From an uncultured Bacteroidota bacterium (GTDB taxonomy: Bacteria; Bacteroidota; Bacteroidia; Chitinophagales; Chitinophagaceae), in assembly GCA_903835005.1 (NCBI GenBank), contig CAILLK010000093.1, forward strand, positions 1 through 34,431: DNA of 34,431 nt, read 5' to 3'. Below, piece after piece: positions 7,770 through 14,706 of the stretch. How positions within the stretch are numbered: position 1 is the stretch's first letter; each line of letters opens with the position of its first letter. The translations under genes and the position numbers were made by a program. Under the pieces are notes generated by a model. That model was not told the DNA's origin. It searched no databases and saw nothing but the letters and a program-made list of their open reading frames with translations.

Positions 7770-8393
7770 CTAAGGTTGCGATATGGTGATGATTGGATTT
7801 TCGATTAGTTGGGGTGATTGCCGGGGGGTATTATTGCCGGGGTCGACCGGTGATTTTGATTTATTATTGGTGGTCATGGCTTTAAAGATGGTGGTAATTG
7901 CTTTGGCTTTCTGATCTGCAGGCAAGGAATCTATTTCTTCGGATAAACTGAGCATCTGGCGATGAACCAAATCATTGAGCAATGATGGAATGCACGTGCT
8001 GGCGAGGACGGCCTGAGTATTGTTGTTATCTGCGATGCGGCTGAGGGCTTTGAAATAACTATAGTAAGTTTCGTAATAATCCTGGAACTCAGGGTTGAAA
8101 CTCCTGTTAGCCCTTGTTTTGAGGTATTCTTTTACGATTGAGTACAACAACTGCTGCTGAGGTGGCGTAAGCGATTGCTGTGAAATATAATCATCGAATT
8201 CTTCTACAAATGAAAAGAAATTGCTGCCCTGTTCCACCATTTTAATAGCGATGATTTTGAAAATAGAAAGCGGAGTTTCGGGCAGAGGGAATGCCATGCA
8301 TTCCAGATTGTCGAGATACAGCTTCAGGGCAAAGCGGTTGAAGGAGATGTCCCGGGTAGAGATGTAGTCGTTGAGCATTGCTGTTGTTTCCAT
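7770..8393 (-). CDS. Hypothetical helical protein, unknown function
   Basis: The protein has 207 residues, without signal peptide or membrane segment, and is predicted cytoplasmic. Residues 1-175 look alpha-helical with alternating hydrophobic positions (M-L-N-D-Y-I-S-T-R-D, L-S-I-F-K-I-I-A-I-K-M-V, Q-Q-L-L-Y-S-I-V-K-E-Y-L). The last 30 residues are Pro, Asn and Ser rich and probably disordered. I recognise no family. It is transcribed away from a nested palindrome at 8494-8552, about 100 bases upstream of its ATG, that could be its operator. Codon use is similar to its neighbours. Judged real because of its length, helical periodicity and sensible start at 8393. Confidence 0.75.
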   Translation of the reverse strand: METTAMLNDYISTRDISFNRFALKLYLDNLECMAFPLPETPLSIFKIIAIKMVEQGSNFFSFVEEFDDYISQQSLTPPQQQLLYSIVKEYLKTRANRSFNPEFQDYYETYYSYFKALSRIADNNNTQAVLASTCIPSLLNDLVHRQMLSLSEEIDSLPADQKAKAITTIFKAMTTNNKSKSPVDPGNNTPRQSPQLIENPIITISQP

Positions 8394-8813
8394 ATAAGTT
8401 TTGTTTTATACCCCACTGTCGTTGTGAAAATCATCGCAACTATAGCGGGCACGGCACAAAGGTGGAAACGGAATATGAATTTATTGAAACAAATTTACAT
8501 GATAGTACGTTTTTCGTACTGTCATAGTACACTTTATGAACTGTCATGTAAAATTCTTTCCGCGCCAGACGCGGGTTTGAGGGTGATTTTTAGTTGTTAA
8601 TGATGATTTGTGGCATATGTTTGTGTTGTGATGGGTTAAGCTGCTATATTAGTTTATTTTTTAAATTACTAAATGGCCATAACGGCACTTAGGTTTTGAT
8701 TACACTGCTGAATGGCTTAAGGCTTAATTGGGATAAGTGAGATTGAGGAATGAAAGGTCTCATGCCTGCCACCGCTGCTATACCCTTTGCGCCACCGCTA
8801 AAACTAAGGTGAC
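8394..8813. other. Divergent intergenic region, 420 bp
   Basis: This AT-rich gap lies between divergent genes. It contains the nested palindrome at 8494-8552. The part from 8560 to 8813 shows no ORF, RNA gene or convincing promoter, apart from a weak TACCCTTTG at 8781-8789 before the + strand gene. Confidence 0.6.
8494..8552. promoter_or_regulatory. Nested palindrome, operator-like half-site array
   Basis: Outer arms TTTACATGATAG (8494-8505) and CTGTCATGTAAA (8541-8552) pair with one G-T, and an inner hairpin AGTACG-TTTTT-CGTACT (8504-8520) sits at the left arm. The half-site (A)TGA(T/C)AGT(A/T)C appears three times: forward at 8499-8508 and reversed at 8515-8524 and 8539-8548. A further partial copy, CATAGTAC, is at 8523-8530. 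The arrangement suggests binding of a dimeric regulator, perhaps controlling the minus-strand gene that starts at 8393. Confidence 0.5.
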
Positions 8814-9443
8814 ATGGTCAGGGTAAATGTACAGGAAACAGGAACCGGTTGCGATGGCAATCGTTTTTATTATCTTTTCTCACATTTGTTTATAAAACCG
8901 AAAACAATTAAACCAACCCAGATAAAAAGACGGGCTGTATTTACGCTTGTTTTTATTTTGTTTTCGCACCTGTTGCTTGCACAGGCTAGAACAGATACCA
9001 TTGGGTGTGTGGCTATGAGGCATTTTGCATGGCGAGGTTCGAGGCATGTGGCATGGCGTACCTATAAAGGTGAAAAAATAAAGAGTGCACACAAGCTATC
9101 AACAATTCTCAGGGATGACCCGGAAGCCTTCAAAATTAATAAAAAAGCGATGCGCTGCTTAACAAGGGGCTTAACACTGGACGGAGCCGTTATTGCAACA
9201 TGCATTGGTAACCGGGCATCCAATAACCCGCATGCAAACCCTGATCATAACGTACCCTATATTGCAGCCGAATGTGGATTTCTGGCAGGCGCTTATATTT
9301 GTCTTTTTTCGGCAATTCGCAATCAGAAGAAAGCCGTAAAGAAGATTAATGCCGATGTTCTGAAGGCCAGTTATAATGAAGTAAGGCCGAAGTTTTATTT
9401 TTCTTATACAGGATTCGGTGTTGGTGTTGGATTAAGGTTTTAA
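8814..9443 (+). CDS. Hypothetical membrane-associated protein
   Basis: As drawn from the only ATG the product is 209 residues. A hydrophobic stretch at about 41-57 (A-V-F-T-L-V-F-I-L-F-S-H-L-L-L-A-Q) looks like a signal peptide preceded by basic residues (K-R-R), so the true start may lie nearer, for example at a TTG codon for Leu 26 at about 8889. A second and third hydrophobic patch follow near residues 122-133 (T-L-D-G-A-V-I-A-T-C-I-G) and 152-166 (A-E-C-G-F-L-A-G-A-Y-I-C-L-F-S). The C-terminus F-Y-F-S-Y-T-G-F-G-V-G-V-G-L-R-F ends in Phe like an outer-membrane beta strand. No family is recognised. The start is uncertain, and the reality of the N-terminal 35 residues is doubtful. Confidence 0.6.
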   Translation: MVRVNVQETGTGCDGNRFYYLFSHLFIKPKTIKPTQIKRRAVFTLVFILFSHLLLAQARTDTIGCVAMRHFAWRGSRHVAWRTYKGEKIKSAHKLSTILRDDPEAFKINKKAMRCLTRGLTLDGAVIATCIGNRASNNPHANPDHNVPYIAAECGFLAGAYICLFSAIRNQKKAVKKINADVLKASYNEVRPKFYFSYTGFGVGVGLRF

Positions 9444-10002
9444 TCAGTTATAACCCCGGATAGGTTTTAGCTGATACTGAGCTGATAGCGGAGGATATTA
9501 CAAAATTCCAACCAAGGGTTTTTTGGGGGTTATAAATCAGAAAGAACACGTCGGATTGTTTAGACCCTTATCAAAATACCTGCATTTGATCTATTGAGCG
9601 TCTGATAATTGCGCGAATGGGACAGCCCCTATGGGGCAAATGCAAATTATATTATCAATTTGCTACAAACAGATAGCCCCTACAGGGCATCCTATATTTA
9701 TGAATAATAATTTGTAATAACATGATTGGGGCTTTAAAATATAGTATTTACAAAACTGTTTTATCCGATTATCAGCGGTCAATAAACTGTTGAAACGGTT
9801 AGAAGATAGCTGTTTTGTGGCTTACCCACAGTTGAAACCGTGGGCCATGCTATTGGATATTTGAAAAATCGGTGCATTTATTGAGAGCTAGATAAAAACC
9901 GCAGTAAAAGTTCTCTCCCGTAGTGGCGGGCGAAGGCCCAAAATAAAACAATATAATATGTACATAATAAAATTAAGGCCACTTTTATTATCTTGCATAT
10001 AG
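9444..10002. repeat. Intergenic hairpin cluster (GCCCC and GTTGAAAC type)
   Basis: This 559-bp gap has no gene. It contains GCCCC-TAT-GGGGC (9625-9637), GCCC-CTACA-GGGC (9676-9688), AACTG-TTGAAA-CGGTT (about 9786-9801), and CCCACAG-TTGAAA-CCGTGGG (9825-9844). The two GCCCC hairpins, with TTTGCTACAAACAGATA between them, and the hairpin with the GTTGAAAC loop look like the dispersed intergenic repeats common in Bacteroidota genomes. An imperfect -7 (TATCTTG, 9989-9995) precedes the next gene. Confidence 0.6.
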
Positions 10003-10434
10003 ATGAATGTACAGGAACAAATTAAGGAATACATAGCCAGTCTGCCAGAGCCAAAGCGTTGTGATATGGAGGAATTGCACGCTCATATAGTTCAGGTTTT
10101 ACCGGGTTGCAGATTGTGGTTCGATAATGGTATAAACAGCGAAAATAAAACGGTTAGTAACCCAAATATTGGCTATGGATTTTACACCATAAAATATGCT
10201 GATGGAAAGACGAGGGATTTTTTTCAGATTGGACTGAGCGCCAACAAAACGGGAATCTCTGTTTACATAATGGGTTTAAAAGATAAAAACTATCTGGCCA
10301 AAACCTATGGGGACAAAATAGGTAAGGCCAGCGTGACAGGGTATTGCATAAAGTTTAAAAAGTTGAAAGATATAAATATGAAGATACTTGAAGCGGCAAT
10401 CCTGTATGGGGTAGGGGTGAGTAATGAAGATTAA
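10003..10434 (+). CDS. DUF1801 family protein
   Basis: The product has 143 residues, no signal peptide, and is cytoplasmic. It matches the DUF1801 (YdhG-like) fold over its length: an N-terminal helix with L-P-E-P-K-R, the strand Y-G-F-Y-T-I-K-Y-A-D-G, then F-F-Q-I-G-L-S-A-N-K-T-G-I-S-V-Y-I-M-G-L, and the closing Y-C-I-K-F-K-K-L-K-D-I-N with a C-terminal helix L-E-A-A-I-L-Y-G. Some DUF1801 members have been described as iron-chaperone or frataxin-like folds, but most are uncharacterised, and nothing here identifies a ligand. It is flanked on both sides by repeat-rich intergenic DNA and seems monocistronic. The start ATG at 10003 is the only reasonable one. Confidence 0.85.
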   Translation: MNVQEQIKEYIASLPEPKRCDMEELHAHIVQVLPGCRLWFDNGINSENKTVSNPNIGYGFYTIKYADGKTRDFFQIGLSANKTGISVYIMGLKDKNYLAKTYGDKIGKASVTGYCIKFKKLKDINMKILEAAILYGVGVSNED

Positions 10435-10484
10435 ATTTTTGAAGTGGTCATTGTGCAAGTGTGAATGTTGAGGATCAGCTTTTC

Positions 10485-10690
10485 CTTATACATGTTCGAC
10501 CACCTTCGGGGTCGGTATTCACGTCTGGAAACCGGTGGTTTCACCACCGGCTATTCACATTTAAGCCTATTGGGCTTCCTCATAATTCCCATGGCAAAAG
10601 ATTTGTGCCTTCTTTTCATTGCACCTGCTTGGTATTTATGCTCAACAGTCATGGTTCGGCGGGGTTCATCATGACACTTGTATATTTAAC
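10485..10690. repeat. Dispersed triple-hairpin element, single copy
   Basis: It has the same three-hairpin plan as the 240-bp tandem unit near 7.2-7.7 kb: CGACC(A)CC-TTC-GGGGTCG (10497-10514), CCGGTGGT-TTC-ACCACCGG (10532-10550), and AAGCC-TATTG-GGCTT (10563-10577). Further sequence to about 10690 probably belongs to the element, since spurious ORFs with H-N-S-H-G-K-R-F-V type products often arise from such repeats. The middle hairpin is identical to that of the tandem copy. Confidence 0.75.
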
Positions 10691-10733
10691 TTAATTCGAG
10701 TCATTCCCTAAATAACCCTTGTAAGGTCTACAC

Positions 10734-10834
10734 TCGCTTATGCTGATGAAATAGTGGCAGAAAAATAGTGAAAAGAAAAAAAGAATAGGAAATAAGAGTG
10801 GGCTGCGGTTGCAGTCTTTTTATTAGTATATTTG
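10734..10834 (+). promoter_or_regulatory. Duplicated upstream segment, copy 1, with -7 element
   Basis: The first 43 bases (10734-10776, starting TCGCTTATG) match 38 of 43 with 11325-11367. Further down both copies have TTGC and a TAnnTTT box; here TATATTTG lies at 10827-10834, 15 bases past TTG 10809-10811, and the lipoprotein ATG follows at 10850. Confidence 0.55.
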
Positions 10835-10849
10835 TATAAAATAATTTTT

Positions 10850-11287
10850 ATGCGCATTTTTCAAATAATAATTATTGCGGGAATTTTAATTGGATTTGGC
10901 TTATGTGGTTGTAAAAAAACGCCAGAAATAAATTTATCAAAAATCGCAGGCGTACACACATTGGCGGGTGTAGATAGCTCCGGTAATGTCCTATCTGATA
11001 GTACAAATCCAATACTTCTGAACGTTACTATTTATTTGATTAACGATACAACTATAGTAACGAGCCTTAATGGTAACCCAGGGAACACAATGTATCAATC
11101 AGATACCCTTCGTCTGGTATTTACTGATTTTGCAACAAATACAATGATTTTCAGTTATTCATATGATCCAATGGATTTTGAAGTATCAGACAATTTGCGA
11201 TACAATTATGTCACCAATAAAATATCACAAACTCAAATTGTATCAGCAAATGGCGGTATGAATAAATTGGAATTAGCCACACCTTAA
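10850..11287 (+). CDS. Small lipoprotein of unknown function
   Basis: The product has 145 residues. The N-terminus M-R-I-F-Q-I-I-I-I-A-G-I-L-I-G-F-G is followed by L-C-G-Cys and K-K-T-P, a typical Bacteroidota lipoprotein signal, so the protein is lipid-anchored. The mature part begins L-S-K-I-A-G-V-H-T-L-A-G-V and continues as beta strands with T-N-T-M-I-F-S-Y-S-Y. It resembles in layout the lipoprotein at 5905-6408, without enough identity to claim homology by eye. The longer frame starting with TTG at 10832 lies within the -7 element (TATATTTG, 10827-10834), so ATG 10850 is used. The gene is bracketed by the two copies of a duplicated upstream segment, as if this lipoprotein and the next small gene arose by duplication of one promoter. 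Confidence 0.75.
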   Translation: MRIFQIIIIAGILIGFGLCGCKKTPEINLSKIAGVHTLAGVDSSGNVLSDSTNPILLNVTIYLINDTTIVTSLNGNPGNTMYQSDTLRLVFTDFATNTMIFSYSYDPMDFEVSDNLRYNYVTNKISQTQIVSANGGMNKLELATP

Positions 11288-11324
11288 AATATAAATAATA
11301 AAAAATAATAACATAATGTTATAG

Positions 11325-11422
11325 TCGCTTATGACGATGAAATAGCGGCAGAAAAAAAGCGAAAAGATATAATGAAGGAACAGGAACATACCGCGATTGC
11401 ATCCTTTTGTGTTATCTTTATT
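11325..11422 (+). promoter_or_regulatory. Duplicated upstream segment, copy 2
   Basis: A second copy of the segment at 10734, with 5 mismatches in the first 43 bases. It continues to GATTGC and TATCTTTA (11413-11420), which corresponds to the TTGC and -7 box of copy 1. A GTG follows 20 bases later at 11440 and opens the 44-codon frame. Confidence 0.5.
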
Positions 11423-11439
11423 TACTAAACTCATCAATA

Positions 11440-11574
11440 GTGCGTAAACCCAGGAAGACCCTTAATATTATACTTGTATCAATTGTTGCCATTGCAATAA
11501 TATGTATTTCATGTCGAACAATGATTCTGGTTTTTTATTATTTCTTTAAAGTTCTTCATGACTATAAGCATTGA
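11440..11574 (+). CDS. Small membrane or lipoprotein peptide (44 aa, GTG start)
   Basis: Reading from GTG 11440 gives 44 residues: a basic N-terminus (R-K-P-R-K), a hydrophobic stretch (L-N-I-I-L-V-S-I-V-A-I-A-I-I-C-I-S), Cys 25, then a second hydrophobic stretch (M-I-L-V-F-Y-Y-F-F) and a polar tail D-Y-K-H. It could be a single-pass membrane peptide, or a lipoprotein with I-S-C as a weak lipobox. The main support is position: it starts just where the duplicated promoter segment would place a gene, by analogy with the lipoprotein ATG at 10850. The frame is too short for usual ORF calls. It may also be a decayed remnant of a longer gene. Confidence 0.4.
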   Translation: MRKPRKTLNIILVSIVAIAIICISCRTMILVFYYFFKVLHDYKH

Positions 11575-11654
11575 AAGTCTTTAACATTTCTCTGACATTC
11601 AAACTGAGACGCTATCCAAAAAACACGTTTGGTATTATGTTGAATAAATTTTCG

Positions 11655-11662
11655 TAACTTCG
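11655..11662 (+). promoter_or_regulatory. Possible -7 element (TAACTTCG) for queA
   Basis: TAACTTCG followed by CACCC differs from TAnnTTTG by one base and lies 29 bases before the queA ATG at 11692. No well-spaced -33 is visible. Confidence 0.45.
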
Positions 11663-11691
11663 CACCCTTTTAAATAAATCTCTTCTTAATT

Positions 11692-12741
11692 ATGAAGTTG
11701 TCGCAATTCAAATTCGACTTACCACTCAATCTCATAGCCCAACATCCCGCCAAAAAACGTGAAGATAGCCGTCTTATGGTTATTGACCGCGCTACAGGCA
11801 AAATAGAGCATAAAGTTTTTAAAGACATCCTCGGTTTCTTTCACGATAAGGATGTAATGATCGTAAATAATACCAAGGTTTTTCCGGCGCGCCTGTATGG
11901 CCGCAAAGAAAAAACCGGCGCCAAAATTGAGGTTTTTCTGCTGCGCGAGCTCAATAAACCCAACCACCTGTGGGACGTGATCGTGGACCCTGCGCGTAAG
12001 ATACGCGTGGGCAACAAGCTGTACTTTGGCGATAATGACGAACTGGTAGCAGAAGTAATAGACAATACCACATCGCGGGGCCGTACCATCAGGTTCCTGT
12101 TTGATGGCAATGAGCAGGAGTTCAGAAACCAACTGGATATTCTGGGCGAAACACCGCTGCCAAAATACATCAAGCGCAAACCTGAAGAAGAAGATAAGGA
12201 GCGCTACCAGACGGTATATGCCAAGTATGAAGGGGCCGTAGCCGCGCCAACAGCGGGTATGCACTTCAGCAAAGAACTGATAAAAAGGCTGGAAATAATA
12301 GGGGTGAAGTTTGCAGAGGTAACGCTGCATACCGGCCTGGGTACCTTCCGCCCGATAGAGGTGGAAGACCTGAGCAAGCATAAAATGGATGCCGAATACT
12401 TCAGGGTAGACGATTATGCAGCCAATATTGTGAACAGGGCCAAGGTGGAGAAACGCCACATCTGCTCTATAGGCACCACCACCATGCGGGCGCTGGAAAG
12501 CTCTGTAACCGCTCAGGGTTTCCTGAAGCCGGAAGAAGGATGGACGAATATCTTTATTCATCCGCCTTACCAGTTTTCAATAGCTGATTCGCTGATCACC
12601 AACTTTCACCTGCCAAAAACCAGCCTGATGATTATGGCCTGTGCTTTTGCCGGTTATGACCTTATGATGACTGCTTACGAAACGGCAATAAAGGAAAAGT
12701 ACCGTTTCTTCAGTTATGGAGATGCGATGCTGGTCATTTAG
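11692..12741 (+). CDS. queA: S-adenosylmethionine:tRNA ribosyltransferase-isomerase
   Basis: The enzyme moves the ribosyl part of S-adenosylmethionine to preQ1 in the tRNA anticodon wobble base, giving epoxyqueuosine, the next to last step of queuosine synthesis. It acts in the cytoplasm on tRNAs with GUN anticodons. The 349 residues match the family length (about 340-356). Recognisable segments are the N-terminal [13 protein letters not shown] with R-E-D-S-R-L, the [13 protein letters not shown], the [10 protein letters not shown], the [12 protein letters not shown], and the C-terminal [11 protein letters not shown]. It stands alone, and no other queuosine gene is in the window. A strong terminator follows. 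Confidence 0.97.
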   Translation: MKLSQFKFDLPLNLIAQHPAKKREDSRLMVIDRATGKIEHKVFKDILGFFHDKDVMIVNNTKVFPARLYGRKEKTGAKIEVFLLRELNKPNHLWDVIVDPARKIRVGNKLYFGDNDELVAEVIDNTTSRGRTIRFLFDGNEQEFRNQLDILGETPLPKYIKRKPEEEDKERYQTVYAKYEGAVAAPTAGMHFSKELIKRLEIIGVKFAEVTLHTGLGTFRPIEVEDLSKHKMDAEYFRVDDYAANIVNRAKVEKRHICSIGTTTMRALESSVTAQGFLKPEEGWTNIFIHPPYQFSIADSLITNFHLPKTSLMIMACAFAGYDLMMTAYETAIKEKYRFFSYGDAMLVI

Positions 12742-12796
12742 TATTTAGTCTAAAGTATTTAGTCTAAAGTATTAGTCTAAATTATTTAGTCTAAAG
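12742..12796. repeat. Four tandem copies of a 14-bp palindromic unit
   Basis: TATTTAGTCTAAAG occurs at 12742-12755 and 12756-12769, again with a one-base deletion at about 12770-12782, and at 12783-12796. Each unit contains the inverted repeat TTTAG-T-CTAAA. It starts one base after the queA stop. Confidence 0.85.
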
Positions 12797-12815
12797 TTGG
12801 TTGATAAAATATTAA

Positions 12816-12855
12816 AAAAATTTAGAGCGTGCCTTTGGGTGCGCTTTTTTTATTT
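12816..12855 (+). terminator. Rho-independent terminator after queA
   Basis: AGCGTGCC (12826-12833) pairs with GGTGCGCT (12838-12845) using two wobble pairs around a TTTG loop, preceded by an A tract and followed by a run of seven T. Confidence 0.85.
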
Positions 12856-12881
12856 TTCAATACCTTTAATAAAATCTTTTT

Positions 12882-13274
12882 ATGATAATCCGGCTGCCAC
12901 TAAGATTTGAAGGAAGTAAGGGAGAGAAAATATTGAATGCGCTCTTTGATAGCGGAGTAACTTATTCCTGCATTAACAGTGAAGTAGTGGAAGAACTGGA
13001 AATACTCACTCCGCTACATACCCCTATGAAGATGGTTACAGCCCATGCTTCGGTATTTATGGAAATAAACTACAGGGTAGCGCTCGATTTTTATCATGAG
13101 GATATACGGCTTACCGATGAATTTTATGTTATTCCCAATCTGAGCGAGCAGGCTATTATCGGCGCTTCTACTATGCAGAAATGGAAGTTAAAGCTGGATT
13201 TTGAAAACGATACCATTGTACTTGATCCTGGTGTTGCAAAAGCGATACTGGTGAATCTTATAGCTACACCCTGA
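12882..13274 (+). CDS. Retropepsin-like aspartic protease domain protein
   Basis: The 130-residue product is a single retropepsin-like domain. F-D-S-G-V-T-Y-S-C-I at about 22-31 corresponds to the D-(S/T)-G-A active-site strand, with Asp 23 as the catalytic residue. The second hallmark, A-I-I-G-A-S-T-M-Q-K-W at about 91-101, corresponds to the I-(I/L)-G-x-x-x-(L/M) turn near the end of the fold, and D-F-E-N-D-T-I-V-L follows. Such domains work as homodimers. No signal peptide is present, so it should be cytoplasmic. The gene lies alone downstream of the queA terminator with TACCTTTA (12861-12868) as a -7-like box. Whether it is an active protease is not shown; the D-S-G-V in place of D-T-G-A is common in bacterial relatives. 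Confidence 0.75.
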   Translation: MIIRLPLRFEGSKGEKILNALFDSGVTYSCINSEVVEELEILTPLHTPMKMVTAHASVFMEINYRVALDFYHEDIRLTDEFYVIPNLSEQAIIGASTMQKWKLKLDFENDTIVLDPGVAKAILVNLIATP

Positions 13275-13429
13275 TTTGCGGCAGGTTACCTCTTTTATCA
13301 GTTCGGTAAATTCACTGAATTTAACTATTCCAATTAAATAAAATCCCTCTTCTGTCCGTTTATTGTTAAATACGTGTGCATTACTTTTTAATGTTTTGGA
13401 AATTTATTTCAGAATTACACTTTAGCACG

Positions 13430-13437
13430 TATTTTTG
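13430..13437 (+). promoter_or_regulatory. Possible -7 element (TATTTTTG) for gmhA-gmhB
   Basis: A perfect TAnnTTTG ends 9 bases before the ATG at 13447, which would leave a leader of only about 5 bases. It overlaps the TTG at 13435 that would otherwise extend the frame. Confidence 0.4.
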
Positions 13438-13446
13438 GCAAAACCG

Positions 13447-14025
13447 ATGCAACAGGAAATAATAAGGATCATACAGTCTTCAATTGATACGAAGCAAAAG
13501 CTGCTTTCAGACCCGGTGCTCCTTGGCACTATAGAAAAGGTTACCAGCGTTATTACCACGGCATTTGCCAATGGCAATAAAGTGCTTTTCTGCGGCAATG
13601 GCGGCAGTGCGGCTGATGCACAGCACCTGTCGGCCGAGTTCAGCGGACGGTTCTACAGCGACCGCGACCCGCTGCCATCGGAGGCGCTACATTGCAATAC
13701 GTCTTACCTTACGGCAGTGGCCAATGATTATGGCTATGATGTGGTATACAGCCGCATGGTAAAAGGCATGGGGAAGGCCGGAGATGTGCTGGTGGGCCTG
13801 AGCACATCGGGGAATTCTGTTAATATTATCAATGCACTGGAGCAGGCGCGAAAAATTGGTATGATTTGTGTAGTACTTACAGGTGAGACCGGTGGTAAAA
13901 TGAAAAATTGCTGTGATTACCTGATCAATGTGCCCAGTAAGGATACGCCAAGGATACAGGAGTCGCATATAATGATCGGACATATCATCTGCCAACTGGT
14001 GGAACAAAGCTTATTTAAACAATAA
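13447..14025 (+). CDS. gmhA: Phosphoheptose isomerase (sedoheptulose-7-phosphate isomerase)
   Basis: The enzyme turns sedoheptulose 7-phosphate into D-glycero-D-manno-heptose 7-phosphate, the first step of ADP- or GDP-heptose synthesis for LPS core or surface glycans. The protein is a SIS-domain tetramer type of 192 residues, the same length as E. coli GmhA. F-C-G-N-G-G-S-A-A-D-A-Q-H-L-S-A-E-F at 48-65 supplies metal ligands H60 and E64; S-T-S-G-N-S at 119-124 binds the phosphate; Q171 and H179 lie in I-Q-E-S-H-I-M-I-G-H. These positions are one off those of E. coli. ATG 13447 is chosen because the upstream TTG (13435) lies inside the putative -7 box. The phosphatase gene follows after 10 bases, forming a two-gene operon. 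Confidence 0.95.
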   Translation: MQQEIIRIIQSSIDTKQKLLSDPVLLGTIEKVTSVITTAFANGNKVLFCGNGGSAADAQHLSAEFSGRFYSDRDPLPSEALHCNTSYLTAVANDYGYDVVYSRMVKGMGKAGDVLVGLSTSGNSVNIINALEQARKIGMICVVLTGETGGKMKNCCDYLINVPSKDTPRIQESHIMIGHIICQLVEQSLFKQ

Positions 14026-14035
14026 AAGTATCATT

Positions 14036-14614
14036 ATGGACCTGCTTAATAATAAACCCGAAATAGACAAGACCTGGACATTATTTCTGGACCGCGACGG
14101 AGTTATCAATATAGAGACGGTGGGATCTTATATTACATCATGGGATGAATTTGTTTTTCATGAAGGGGCGCTGGAAGCATTGAGAAATTTATCGCATGTA
14201 TTCGGAAGGATTGTTGTGGTATCGAACCAGAGAGGGGTAGGGCGCGGTATTATGAGCATGGAAGCCCTGCGCGAAATAAACCATAATATGCGTGCAGCCA
14301 TAGTGGAGCATGGCGGCAGAATAGATAAAATATATGCGGCGACTGCAGTGACCGATGAAGACCGCAACCGCAAACCTAATACAGGAATGGGCTTGCAGGC
14401 CCAGGAAGACTTTCCGGAGATAGATTTTAAGAAATGCGTGATGATAGGCAACAGCATCAGCGATATGGAGTTCGGGAAGCGGCTGAGTATGTACAATGTT
14501 TTTCTTACCACAAAGCATGAGCCATTTTCACTGCCACACGACCTGATAGATGAGCAGTTTTCATCGTTGTATGCATGGGCATCAAGGCTTATTCCGGCTG
14601 AGCTGGTGGGGTAG
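14036..14614 (+). CDS. gmhB: HAD phosphatase, probable heptose-1,7-bisphosphate 7-phosphatase
   Basis: The 192-residue protein is of the histidinol-phosphatase-like HAD class. Motif I is L-F-L-D-R-D-G-V-I-N with nucleophile D19 and acid/base D21; motif II is V-S-N-Q with S63; motif III uses K113 in R-K-P; motif IV is G-N-S-I-S-D-M-E-F with D143. Its place 10 bases behind gmhA argues that it removes the 7-phosphate of heptose 1,7-bisphosphate. Unlike E. coli GmhB it lacks the zinc-binding Cys/His loop: the region before R-K-P reads A-T-A-V-T-D-E-D-R-N with no Cys. No kinase or nucleotidyltransferase partner (hldE, hddA, hddC) is in the window. A different sugar phosphate substrate is possible. 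Confidence 0.85.
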   Translation: MDLLNNKPEIDKTWTLFLDRDGVINIETVGSYITSWDEFVFHEGALEALRNLSHVFGRIVVVSNQRGVGRGIMSMEALREINHNMRAAIVEHGGRIDKIYAATAVTDEDRNRKPNTGMGLQAQEDFPEIDFKKCVMIGNSISDMEFGKRLSMYNVFLTTKHEPFSLPHDLIDEQFSSLYAWASRLIPAELVG

Positions 14615-14706
14615 TGCCTTTCAGCATTTATACTGGGTTTTTTTAAAATAACAGAAATTTCGCCGGCTACCGAATTGTTGCCTGAGGGATGCATTGATTG
14701 CTGCTA

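Noticed and set aside
9786..9844. Repeated GTTGAAAC as in some CRISPR repeats
   Set aside because: Only two occurrences with different flanks, each within its own hairpin; there are no regular spacers and no cas genes.
10461..10694. Two overlapping + strand frames of 69-77 codons
   Set aside because: They run across the triple-hairpin repeat element, and their products consist of the translated repeat (H-N-S-H-G-K-R-F-V and similar), a usual source of false genes.
11719..12561. Antisense frame of 280 codons within queA
   Set aside because: queA is unmistakable on the + strand over the same bases, and the antisense product resembles no known family.
13306..13323. Small inverted repeat TAAATTC-ACT-GAATTTA after the retropepsin-like gene
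   Set aside because: A 7-bp AT-only stem without a T tail is too weak to call a terminator.
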